64,000 bases of DNA from Allodiplogaster sudhausi. Lineage: Eukaryota; Nematoda; Chromadorea; Rhabditida; Diplogasteridae. The stretch lies in the NCBI GenBank assembly GCA_945643635.1, contig CALZFC010000020.1, positions 724,001-788,000 on the forward strand. Reading direction: 5' to 3'. A program made the translations under genes and the position numbers. Within the stretch, counting starts at the first letter, position 1, and every line of letters starts with the position of its first letter. Below, one piece after another: positions 21,295 to 31,600 of the stretch. The notes below the pieces were generated by a model, which did not search any database, was not told where the DNA came from, and saw nothing but the letters and a program-made list of their open reading frames with translations.

Positions 21295-21935
21295 CGCTGG
21301 CTATTCCACTGAGAATCTGATTAAAAAACATTTGTCATAAAAAAAATCACTTTTCTTTCTTGTCGGCGGTTGCCGGGTATATCATTTTTATTCTCCCATT
21401 TCATTATTCTTCTTGCCCTTATGGCTAAAGTGGATTCACTTCTTTCCCGATATGCTTATTCCGTACTTGTGAATTTCCATTTCGCCATTGCATAAGGGTG
21501 GAGAAAAGATTCTTGCTCATTATTACTCATTTCAAATTTGTAACCTCAAGTGAAAAAAAAACTAGAGCTAGTTTTTTTCACTTTCATTGGTTCTTACAAT
21601 CAATCAAAAGAACCGATGTGGCCAAGGAAGAGAATCCTCGTCCAATTCGAAGATTGTAGTAGAGCTGTAAGAGGGCCATCGACATTGGGCTTAGTATCGC
21701 GAATATTCCTAAATTGACTTACAGTCAAGCTAAACTCATTCATGAAATTACCAACTTCCGACTACAAATGTTACGTAGAATATGGTTTTGAGAGCTTTAT
21801 CGTTGGCAGTTACGATATCCAAGAGAATGAATCCGTAATAAAGGCAAAAGAGCTCGGCGTTCCAAAGAATCTCATTGAAGGACTGAATGAAAGTGGCATT
21901 GTTCATTCTCACCGCCTGCAGATAGTTTGGATTTA
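21295..21935 (-). pseudogene. Receptor module Y fragment (TM1 to TM3), unit 3
   Basis: The minus strand carries the TM1 exon (about 21925-21765), the TM2 exon (about 21710-21610) and a stub of the TM3 exon (21317-21290, CAGATTCTCAGTGGAATAGCC). The TM1 exon has lost several bases relative to the 172-nt copies. Nothing of TM4-TM6 follows; the fragment stops at unrelated sequence. Confidence 0.6.
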
Positions 21936-21999
21936 ATCAATGTGCTTAATTTGGACTAATTTCAAATGCAAGTATGTATATGAAAATAAATTCCGCCGC

Positions 22000-22330
22000 T
22001 GCTACTAACAGTAAGACTCTTTAGCTGTAATGAAATAGAAAGGCGAAAGAAAAAAAGGAAAGAGGAATTGACGGCGACAGAAAGAGGAATTGACGGCGAT
22101 AAAAATTGAATTGTGTTAACTTTTTATTAGAAACAGAAAATATACATACATATATGATGTTCGCTTTCGCAAATCAACTTTCTTTTGGTTACCACAATAA
22201 ATTTATAAGAACTTTTTTGGCATGAACACGATATCAATATTCTGCGAAGTTGACAGAACAGTCACGGACGCATCTCGAACAGTCTGCAAGTTCGTCCCTT
22301 ATAGTCTCTAACGATTAGTTTCATCTTGTC
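22000..22330. other. Decayed flank of the unit 3 fragment
   Basis: 21990-22100 resembles 38480-38600 (GTAAGACTC.TTAGC, GAAAGGCGAAAGAAAAA). Nothing else is recognisable. Confidence 0.4.
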
Positions 22331-22364
22331 TTCAATTATTACTAATATTTTTTTATTGTTTAGA

Positions 22365-22470
22365 GATTTACTCTATCGAAGATGTTTTTCTGACTTTTCT
22401 GCCACTCATCATTGCCCATCTCGGTGCCCCTGCTGTTTTTATTGGCGAAATTATCTGGCGTCAAGTGTGC
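22365..22470 (+). other. Possible orphan exon encoding a membrane segment
   Basis: After TTTTTATTGTTTAG the frame reads EIYSIEDVFLTFLPLIIAHL then GAPAVFIGEIIWRQ, followed by GTGTGC as a possible donor. It is on the opposite strand to the srt gene. I cannot identify a partner exon or a family. Confidence 0.3.
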
Positions 22471-24956
22471 ACGAAATGATTATAGAGAGAATAGAAGAGA
22501 ACTTTTTAATCTATTTCAAGGAACATCTCATTCATTGTCCATGACCATGGAGTGCAGTTACTATTTTTTGCATTCTGAATTTTGGCATATATGTACATAC
22601 ATGTCTTGACCATCAAGTATGCAAGAATGAATGCAAAAAAGTTAATGGTGAGTGGATGCGACGGCGCCACGAGGAGAAGGCGCGGAATTGACAGTGCTGC
22701 TCATCTGGCGGAAGCCCACATTCTTTTGGATGAAACCGACGATACTGCGATGGATAGTGGCGTTCAAGACAATGTAGATCACCGAAGGACTGCCTAAAGA
22801 GGGCAGAGAGACTGAATGAGAGAGAAAAAGAGAGTGAGAGAGGAAGACAGAAACATGCTGTCCATGGGCCTTAAAAACTACAATAATCCTCAAAAAACAA
22901 TATACATACATGACAAAAGACACAGACATATGCTAGATTACGGTTGATTTTTTTAACTCAATGGACCACTTCTTAAAAAAAATGCCTACCATGCACAAGT
23001 TGCCATGCAATGTGGCCGATGCTGAGCAGAATTGGTTAGAAAGGAAAGAACTGGACATAGATCAGAGCACCCACAAGGTTGAAAAGAGCAGATTATCGAC
23101 GATTGGACAAAGACCTGCAGTTCGAACTCTTAAATTATAAAAGAGGTCGCTAAGACATAATCCAATAGTTTTAATGATAACACTTTTACCGCTGTATTCA
23201 CAGACATTTGCCGGCAGTCACTGGTGACGAGACTGAAAGAGAATCATTAATATATGGTACAGCTAAAATGAAATAACGAGTAGAGAGTTATGAACCAAAA
23301 CGAACGCATTGTTGTGGCAGGCGAGCCAGAGACAGAGAACAGCGTAGAGAGCGCAGATCAGCACTACGATCAGCAGGTTGTTCGAGGTATGGAAGAGATT
23401 ACCGTACTGCAAGGAGAAGGAGAGACAGTACAGAGATAGAGAGAGAGAACGAGAGACTATGTTGTTTATTCCGGCCAGATAATAGAGATTGAGAAGGTGA
23501 AGAAGCCTATCAGCAAATTCTGAGTCGCAAAACTGTCTTCATACTTTCAAAGCTTTCGTGCTGTGCATGCATTCGTTCTGAAGAAACAGCCGACCTCAAT
23601 ACGAGGAATGCCAATGAATGGGTTGAAGAACCATCCCATCGCCGTCGAGTCGAATGTGTGCGGGGGAGTGAGGATCATGAAGAAGAGGCCGTAGCAGAGG
23701 GGCAGCATCAGAATCAGCCATGTTCGTCGGCCCTTAATCACATTTCCAACATATTTTGTTGTCCAGTGTTATTCCTCATTTATTTTAGATATGAATGTAC
23801 ATTTTTAGGTTGTTCATAAATATGTATGTCCCTAATAAATGACTTTATTGAACCAATTCATGCTTTCAATACTATGGTCTTTCATGATAAAACGGCTTTA
23901 CTCCTGTGTGCTCACCTTTCTTAAACACAAAGAAAGCTCAAAACGTTCATGATCTTTGAAATACTCGGACAAAAAATTGCCTTTATGCAGAAAAACCTTT
24001 CTTCGAGTTCCCGGGACCAAGGGAAAATGATTTACTCCATTAACAATTAGCATAGTTTGTATGTTTTTTTGTTATGGCTTATTCTCTATTGTCTTCTTAT
24101 ACTTTCGTTCAAGTTTTAACATTTTCATTAATTGTCGATACTTCAAATCTGCTTCTTCTGTTTTCTCTCGCCCTTTCATTCTCTAACATTCCTCACATAT
24201 TGTTTTGGCTGAGACGATGAAGTTTCTATCAAGCTGAAAAATAAACAAGCTGAGAGAAACCCGCCTTTTGACACCTATGACTTTCTCTGCATAAATATGT
24301 ATGTAGATAAAACTCCTAATGCCTTTGTCAACCTCGAAGATGACGTTGAGCTTGCCTCGGCTGACCAAGTCGAGGAGACGATTGAGAACAAGCAGAAGAC
24401 AACTCATGCATGCACTCGTCCAAGCACCTAAAATCGCTCTCTCATCCCCCTATTCTTGGAATTATTATATGTTATACAACTCCAGCAAGTACTTCTTATT
24501 CGTTTTCATGTCTCAGGACATCACTTTTTCACTTCAAAAAGAGACAATTCGACTAACAATAAGAATAAGTCTTGCATAACTAATGTGAAAAAGATAATGT
24601 CTATTCAAGATAGTGTTCTTTGCCGTTCTGTGAACGCAGCTGAAAAGTAATAAAGCGACTCCTCCTATATTATCTTACAAATATGTATAGTGCAAACCAA
24701 GTGCAATCGCTACGATGATGTAATTCTGCCTCGGCGAGGAGCAGTAAACCTCTCCGATAATGGAGAAGTAGCCGGTGACGAAGGAGTTGATGAAGAGAGC
24801 GCCCATGTCGATGAGGCCGAGAACGAACATGATCTAACATTAAAGTCTTTACCTCTCTCTTTATTAATCTCTCAATTTATAGAAATTTGTAATCAAAATG
24901 TAAAATTTTGTTACTACTCATCGTTTTAAGAGAGCCTCTCTGTAAGGATCAAACAG

Positions 24957-25110
24957 CCCTCCAAAATATTTTCTTTTCAACGGACTCCAGGGCACTTTTT
25001 CGCTACTCCAGCCGAATAGCAAATAGTGACTGATAAATAATGTCCTCTCTATTTGTAAGAGTACCGAAAAAGTGCCCTGGAGTCCGTTGAAAAGTCAATA
25101 TTTTGGGGGG
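24957..25110. repeat. Hairpin near the left end of E1
   Basis: CCAAAATATT.TTTTCAACGGACTCCAGGGCAC (24961-25002) is the near-exact inverse of 25065-25107, with a 62-bp loop. It could be a subterminal hairpin of E1 or a small nested element. Confidence 0.75.
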
Positions 25111-25403
25111 ACATTTTCGCGGCTGTTATTGCTCGCAGATTGAACTTATCGCCACATGTTATATGCCATTCGATAACTTTCGCGAAGACGAACAACTATC
25201 CCATACATCACGTTATGATGTATAGATTGTATGACCTACTTTTTTGGGTTCGAATATTTTGGCCACTTATTTGGCCTTGCTGCCAATTTACACTTTTTGG
25301 CGGATATATTTATTTCGATAGAGCGAAAAAATAGCTATCGGTTGATAGGTCAACCTTTAAGATTGGTTTTGGCATTTTCCAGAAATGAATTTTTTAATGT
25401 CAT

Positions 25404-25460
25404 TTTGGCCCATTGGTTGTGCACGTCTAATGTCAGGGGTCGCAGGTTCGAATGCGCGCG
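25404..25460 (+). mobile_element. tRNA-like pol III promoter segment
   Basis: GGCCCATTGGTTGTGC resembles box A, and GCAGGTTCGAATGC at 25442-25455 contains a strong box B. It is not a folded tRNA gene that I can complete, so it is probably a tRNA-derived SINE head. Confidence 0.4.
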
Positions 25461-25526
25461 CGTGCAAACCCTTTTGCGGGCTTTTACCACGGGAAATCTG
25501 CAAAACTAACATCGATTCTGACCTTA

Positions 25527-25811
25527 CAAGGGAAACACCTAAGCATAAGTTGGCGGATTTTGATCGCACCTATCCAGATCGTAAGTCCAAGTCGAGAAAT
25601 GATGATAACCATTTTCAATTTTAGCTAAATAGCCCCAGGCGATTTTATATTGATTTTTAAAGTTTGCATAAAAACGCGGAATTTATTGGTTTGGCCATTG
25701 TCAATGTTTGGTTTTAGCAACAAAACATGGCCTGCGTGGCTGAGTGGGTTGCGCGCTCGCTTTGAGTTTTGTGTGTCACCGGTTCGAACCCCATTCGGTG
25801 CAAGTGTTTTT
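25527..25811 (+). repeat. Left arm of a 285-bp inverted repeat with a tRNA-like core
   Basis: Near-identical in reverse to 26531-26814. The inner 75 bp (25730-25805) has a perfect box A (TGGCTGAGTGG) and box B (GGTTCGAACCC) spaced as in a tRNA with a variable loop. No anticodon arm can be assigned with confidence. The arms flank the coding-like region at 25.86-26.43 kb. Confidence 0.75.
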
Positions 25812-25859
25812 CTCACGGTTAATGCCATGCGCTAGCCTTCGAAGGTCTTCGTGATGCAA

Positions 25860-26430
25860 CTCGAAGCCTGTTTTAATACATAGAGTTAAAAAAAAATTTG
25901 TCGCTTTTCTGATGCCTTGCTCCATCTTCTCCGTCACTTTATCCTTGAGCATTGAGGATAGCTGACGGAAACGATCGCGGACTCCCGCCTTCAATTCCCC
26001 TTCCTCCGCAAAGACACGTTCAAATTCTCGCAATTTTGTCAACGCATTCGTGTAATTAATCACAAGATTTAAATTAATTTTAAAGCGGATAGACGAATAA
26101 AACAAACTTGAATCTTGGAGACTCGTGTCCCAAGAAATGATACTTCTTCATCAGTGGGCGGTGGTTTTTCGGGTGGTAGATCGATTTCCTCATCGGGATC
26201 CCAGTCGATCTCTTCTCCTTCCTCTTGCAAGAGAGGGGTCTCATTCACATCAAACAGAAGGGCGTTTTCTTCTGCGGCTTCGAGGATGAGTGAAAAAGAC
26301 TGGGCAAGTTTATGGTCTTCTCGAGAGAATTCCGTCGATGTGTCAGAGACACCAAATCTATCGACCAGAAGACGAACAACCGCTTGTGGATTCGCAAACA
26401 TGGCGAAGTGATCGATTTGAAACACCCATT
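25860..26430 (-). CDS. Unrecognised element-encoded protein (two exons or frames)
   Basis: Minus frames with real protein character lie between the inverted arms: 26425-26069 (AVVRLLVDRFGVSDTSTEF, an acidic stretch DWDPDEEIDLPP) and, in another frame, about 26050-25880 (ALTKLREFERVFAEEGELK, SSMLKDKVTEKMEQGIRK, helical and charged). A splice or frameshift near 26080 would join them. Location within E1 suggests an accessory protein or a transposase fragment. No catalytic residues are visible. Confidence 0.35.
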
Positions 26431-26530
26431 GCCCATATAAATTTGGTTAAAAGAGTTTTAAGAGCACAAGCCACTTCTCGTATCGGAATAAATTTACATT
26501 TATGTACTTTGCCGAATTTGAAAAATTAGC

Positions 26531-26814
26531 AAAACACTTGCACCGAATGGGGTTCGAACCGGTGATACACAAAACTCAAAGCGAGCGCGCAACCCACTCA
26601 GCCACGCAAGCCATGTTTTGTTGCTTAAACCAAACATTGACAATGGCCAAACCAATAAATTCCGCGATTTTATGCAAACTTTAAAAATCAATATAAAATC
26701 GCCTGGTTCTATTTAGCTAAAATTGAAAATGGTTATCATCATTTCTCGACTTGGACTTACGATCTGGATAGGTGCGATCAAAATCCGCCAACTTATGCTT
26801 AGGTGTTTCCCTTG
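26531..26814 (-). repeat. Right arm of the inverted repeat with a tRNA-like core
   Basis: Inverse of 25527-25811. It carries the same box B (GGGGTTCGAACCGG read on plus at 26549-26562) and box A on the minus strand. It differs from the left arm by scattered substitutions, so the arms are not recent exact copies. Confidence 0.75.
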
Positions 26815-27480
26815 TTAGTGTGCTTCGTGGAACAGAATGATGTATTGGATGAGTAAGAATCATTAAGATTGCACGAAAAGTTGGAAAATGCGGATCTGTC
26901 AGATTTGACGCGACCGTATCCAGATGTAATGTATATATGTTGTAGAGAATTTTGTCTCGTACTGAACAGTATTATCCGCATTCTGTTCTCGCTGAAAACA
27001 TTGAAAATACAGCGCTTCGAATAGTTTTAGGTCATTTTCTGACAATGGCTGAAAAATCGAAAATGCGTTTTTTTCATGGAAGATGATATCTTTATGAAAT
27101 TTTTATGGCAAGCTTTTATGAAAAGAAAAACGGGCTGAATCGAATGAAATGATTCATTTTATGTTACAACAAGAATTTAACTTTTTTCATGCATTCCTTG
27201 AATCCCACATATCCGAGGTACGCCTATTTGAGGCTATTTTTGACAGCTTAGGGGACCTCCAGGCTAAACGAAAAGAATATATGTTATACAGTTTTTAATG
27301 CTCTATATTTTGAGATATAACACCCACACACAAAAGAGTATAAGGTACTTAACCGTCAAATTCAAATATTAAAAGTAATTTTTCGATGTGAAAATGAAAT
27401 AGTTGAAAAACACGTCTGGGAAATTTTTGTTTAGAATTCAACGTTGATGCCAATAAAAAAAAAGAAAATTGAAAAATATT
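26815..27480. other. Interior of E1 without a recognisable gene
   Basis: A/T-rich, with no conserved frame. The open frame at 27479-28057 on plus crosses srt exon 2 in antisense and is not a gene. Confidence 0.5.
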
Positions 27481-27940
27481 GAGTTTCATGCGAGATACAT
27501 CAATTCAAAAAATATCCATACTTTCAGCTGTTCACACAATAATTTTTGTTTTGAAAAAAATTATTAACTATTTAATCTTGCTACTGGGGACCTGTGCCAT
27601 GCTTGACTATGTTTTCATACTCGAATTCCAACATCTGGATCTGGGGCAGGCCCTACTGGAGGCATACGGAGAGGCTCTCTTAATCATCATACTCAATAAC
27701 TTGCCGACAAAGTCTGCTGAAAAAATGGAAAATTATTTACTGGTAATAATACATTTACTAATAATGAAAAAAGAAAACCTTATAGCACGAAAGACGCATT
27801 TGCGCGTATATTGCAGGCATGCAAACGGCGTAAAGAAACTCGGAGACGATGCCGAAGACAATGCAGTAGATGCCCCAGGCAGTGTGGATGTCGCCCCTCC
27901 ACGAATCGCCAGGGGGTGCGATTACACTAAAACAAATGTG

Positions 27941-29739
27941 TTAAGAGAGCCTCTCTGTAAGGATAAAGGAGCGCCTGCCCCGGGAAATTTTTATTTTTCT
28001 TTTGATTTGAAAAAAAACTTTATAAGGGATGCATATAGAGTTCATAACGAAGTTTAGGTGGTCAAATAGTTTTTTGAAAATTACTAAAAGCTATAAAACT
28101 GTCCCAAATAAACCTTTATAATCAAAATCTGGGTACCCTTTTTTGGAATATTTTTGAATGCTCACTATTGAAGGCGATATTGCCAATATTTTTAGAAAAT
28201 GTTACAAAATCGTCATTTTGAAACATCGAGCACACCATAACGGTTACTATAGAACTATTTCATGTTCTTTTACGATATTTCATGTAACAGTGCTCCAAAA
28301 ATCAAGAAATTGGATTTTGAGGAGCAGAAACTATATAAAATTTTTTTAGAAAACTCCTTCGAAGCCAATTCTCACTTCGCTTACGAGAAGAAATATCAAA
28401 ACGGTAATAACCATTCGAAAGATATGAGAATTCTGCACAATATATCCACCGATGAAAGAGCAAAACCTTTACATGTTTTAGAAATCTCGAAATCTTGAAA
28501 AAAAAATCGACGCCACGATTTGTCTCATTTGAGCAGTTTGCGAAAATGTAACCAATAGAAAACATACCCATATGGTTTTATAAGTGGGAAACATGAATAT
28601 AATGTTCATTTTTACTTCTGTGTACCACCCTAGGTACGTTTGCAAGAAATGCAATTTTTGCCTATTATATTTCATTCTACAGGCAAAAGTACCTAGGATG
28701 GTGATCATCAAATTCATATTTCTTACTTATAATCCATATGGCTATGTTTACATAACTAAAGTTCTATTGGTTACATTTTCGCAAACTGCTCAAATGAGAC
28801 AAATCGTTTCTTCGATTTTTATTTTCAAGATTGGTTGTGAGAATTGGTTTCGAAGGAGTTTTCGTAAATTTTTTTTATACAATCATGCTTCTCAAAATCC
28901 AATTTCTTAATTTTTGGAGCACTTTTACCTGAAATATCGTAAAAGAAAATATAATAATAACGGTTATGGAGTGCTAGGTTTTTCAAAATGACGATTTTAT
29001 AATATTTTGAAAAAAAATATTAGCAATATCGCCTTCAACAGTGAGCATTCAAATACATATTCCCAGCAAAAGAGTCCCATATTTTGATTATAAAGCTTTG
29101 CTTGGTGCAGTTTTAGCTGCTCTTTATCACAGTATAAAAATTGTGTGGAAACGCTGTGAACTAGACCCAATAATGGTCGAAAGAATGAGTATTTTTATTC
29201 CAAAAATTAAAACACAAAAAGTCAATTTTCGACAGTAAGACTTTATGTTTTATGTATAAATCATATACCATTGTGAAGAGTATAAAAATAGTACCTCTAA
29301 CGGACCATTTTGTATAACAATTGTCTAAGTTTGAATGAGATTCTGGTTTTAAGCCCATACAGAAATTTACTTAGTAACTCATATTCAAATACAGATACCT
29401 AAAAATGTATCCGATATTTTTACTCGTATAAACAAATTATATGTTGTTTTATCTCCTCTTGCTTATGGAAGATTCAGTTTTTGCACGTAACAGTAAAAAA
29501 AAGTTATTGCCTGAAAACCACATTTAAAAAATTTGAAATTGGACAAAAGTCAAATAAATTTTAATTTTCGAAAAAGGTCATCACAGACTTTTTTTTCGTA
29601 GTTTTGAACAAGGAATTGATCAGTGTAAAGATTATTGAGAAATATTAAGTATAAAGATTTTAAAGTAAAAGTAAAATAAAAATTTCCCGGATTAGGCTCC
29701 ATAGCTGCCTCCTTGAGTCCTACAGAGAGGCTCTCTTAA
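27941..29739. mobile_element. TTAA-flanked foldback element E2, in srt intron 1
   Basis: Ends TTAAGAGAGCCTCTCTGTA at 27941 and the inverse CTACAGAGAGGCTCTCTTAA at 29739. Beyond the ends, most of the interior is a long imperfect palindrome: 28110-28500 pairs with 28815-29095 (for example TTTATAATCAAAATCTGGG with TTTTGATTATAAAG), centred near 28650. The right end has the repeat also seen at 3960-4218. There is no coding capacity. It is 79 bp from the exon 1 donor and only 14 bp from the exon 2 acceptor. Confidence 0.75.
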
Positions 29740-29949
29740 ATATCTCATTTTGAGTTTATTCACAATGTTAATTTATTCAATATTTGTATATAATAAAAAA
29801 CATTAATTTGATTTCACCTGCAATTGTAGACGTATTCCTGGTCGGCGACCCATATGAACTGCCACTGGTTGATGTAGACCATTAGTAGTGCAAGGAGTGC
29901 TGAAATCAGGCTCATAATTTTTACAGTTAAAAGGAGGACCTGGATGTGA

Positions 29950-31600
29950 GTGAAAAAAACAAACATACATATGCATATGTGAACTTATTTAGCTGATCAG
30001 GAGATTGCTATATTTATGGAATATTATAGTTTAGCAAGAAATGGAAAACAAAGGTAAACAGAGGATTTGAGTTAGGGGGCTGGTTAAAATAGACGTTTAG
30101 TGCCATCCTTGGCGCATAAAAATTATTCTACAAGCCTCTGAATTTTTAGGGACATAATATCGCAGCAACAATGCGGTATCTTCAGCACTTTTTGACTTCT
30201 AGCGTGTGCTGAAGCAAAAAATTGCTTACATCATCCATGAAAATCTTTCTTCGATTTTAAATTTACTTGCTCAAGAAGCTCGGAGCCGCTCGAGTCGTAT
30301 CCCCTAGCTCGTGGGTGATACTTCTGTTCTGTTGATGGTTTATAAACGATTCAAATGGGTGGAGCATTAATTACTGTACCAATGTTCCAGCACTATTTAC
30401 ATACTTGCTACTAACGATAACTCTATGTCTCCACAAGGAAGTGATAGAAGATATTCTAGTTTCCTAAAGACAGATAAAAATGCCTTTGCAATCACAAATA
30501 AATATCTGCTGGAAGTATCTATTAGACTCTAGAAATCTAACAGTGACATAAAAACGTAAAGTGCTAACGGTTTGCAAAAAGAAGCAGCGAATATGCGATA
30601 TTTCGCGATAGGAGAAAAACATATTTGACTTAACTTCTCAGTCTTCTTTGATTCTGCTGTTTGTCTTCTTCGATAAGACGCTCTGCAGGCCTCAAAGACT
30701 ACCGTAATCCTCAGGAAAAAGAAAAGGATATGCATGACGAGAGACCAGAGGTGTCAATGGCCCGGCTCGGTCCGGCCCGGGGCCCCGGGCCAGGGCGGCC
30801 GGGCACCAAAAAAGTTGGGCCGGCCCGTAAGCCCAAAATTCTAGAGCCGGAAATCTCTAGGGCCGGGCCGTTCCAAAAATATTGGGCCCGTTGACACCTC
30901 TGCGAGACTCAGACACTACAGTACGGTAGATTTTAAGATCCATGGACAGCCTCTTTAATAACAGCGACTGATTCAATTTACTCCGATGGAATAGTGTAGA
31001 TGTTATAATTCCTACATTCATTGGTGACATTTATGCTATCTTCTAGAGTCAGTTTGCTCCTTCCTGAAACCCCGCTCTCTCAGAGGCTCGCCCAACAACC
31101 AGTGTTGCTAACGCCTTTATTGGTGCATGTGTACTAACTTGGTCTCAAACAAGATATTTTATAGCGTCCTTTTCATGCTGGCGAGATATAGGCAGCAATG
31201 GCAACTTGCATACATATATTAAACGTATTTCATATGTTCTTTTTTGTACATTTGTTCTATGTACATACCTATCTGCTTGCGAATTGGTTTTTCTAAACGT
31301 TATACTTTACTTTTCTTCTGTTTGTACTCACGCGAAAGTGTTAATCTAGCTCTAAATTGTCACAACGTTAGAGTCCGCTGCGTTCATGAAGGACCAGAAG
31401 ATTGCACGAAATATAGCAAAATGCATACGACGAAGGCCGAAGACAGGGAATGTAAGATTAACTTGCTTTTATTTCGTTATGCGCTAGCAGCCATTGCTGA
31501 ACTGAAGAAGCGTCGCCAGAAAAGACAATTCCCGAGACAGGGTCTAAAGTGATTTTGGTCAACATTACAACAGTTTGTATTTTCATTTCAAAAGTTACGT
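29950..31600 (-). pseudogene. Receptor unit 4, decayed middle part
   Basis: Aligns in order with 11660-13300: GCTGATCAGGAGATTGC, TAGTGCCATCCTTGGCGC, AAGCTCGGAGCCGCTCGAG, GACAGCCTCTTTAATAACAG and the FSGDASS / HEGPEDCTK segment at 31370-31550. It is the left shoulder of the large inverted duplication. No exon set is complete. Confidence 0.5.
30746..30902. mobile_element. hAT-type MITE, 157 bp, GC-rich
   Basis: Ends CAGAGGTGTCAA and TTGACACCTCTG are inverted and fit the hAT end consensus CAGNGNTG. The flanking 8-bp sequences CGAGAGAC (30738-30745) and CGAGACTC (30903-30910) agree at 6 of 8 positions. The other copies of the unit read straight through (GACGAGAGACGTAGACAC at 12.37 kb). The interior is almost entirely G/C with GGCCCGGGCC-like words and has no coding frame. 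Confidence 0.85.

Larger units (their letters stand above)
24926..27683. mobile_element. TTAA-flanked inverted-repeat element E1, in srt intron 2
   Basis: Starts TTAAGAGAGCCTCTCTGTA at 24926 and ends, inverted, TACGGAGAGGCTCTCTTAA at 27683. It lies 93 bp upstream of srt exon 3 and 96 bp downstream of exon 2, so removing it leaves a normal short intron. The related element E2 has the same ends. TTAA could be a piggyBac-like target, or the true target could be TA. It contains a hairpin, an inverted repeat with tRNA-like cores, and a minus-strand coding-like region. Confidence 0.7.
22642..29915 (-). pseudogene. srt-class chemoreceptor, nine exons, probable pseudogene
   Basis: Minus-strand exons: 29915-29818 (MSLISALLALLMVYINQWQF ... 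YNC), 27926-27779 (SWRGDIHTAWGIYCIVFGIV), 24833-24698 (IMFVLGLIDMGALFINSF, TGYFSIIGEVYCSSP), 24427-24333 (CMSCLLLVLNRLLDLVSRGK), 23732-23595 (WLILMLPLCYGLFFMILTPP), 23406-23296 (YGNLFHTSNNLLIVVLICAL), about 23241-23200, 23114-22990 and 22793-22642 (SPSVIYIVLNATIHRS). Junctions YNC|S, YK|IMF, PRIE|YGN and the HIAWQLVHG.P..IY ending match the serpentine receptor class T pattern. These are G-protein-coupled chemoreceptors of sensory cilia. Exons 1-6 join in phase. After that I see a frame mismatch into exon 7, one extra base near 23085 and an in-frame TAA near 23035. Two TTAA elements fill introns 1 and 2. Confidence 0.75.

Noticed and set aside
23440..23525. Extra srt exon FADRLLHLLNLYYLAGINNI
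   Set aside because: Including it breaks the phase; without it PRIE|YGNLFHTSNN joins in phase and matches the srt pattern.
25730..25805. Functional tRNA gene
   Set aside because: Boxes A and B are perfect, but I could not form convincing acceptor and anticodon stems, and the sequence is repeated inverted within an element; a SINE-type head is more likely.
27479..28057. 192-codon plus frame, the longest in its area
   Set aside because: It runs antisense over srt exon 2 and the ends of E1 and E2; the exon evidence is on the minus strand.
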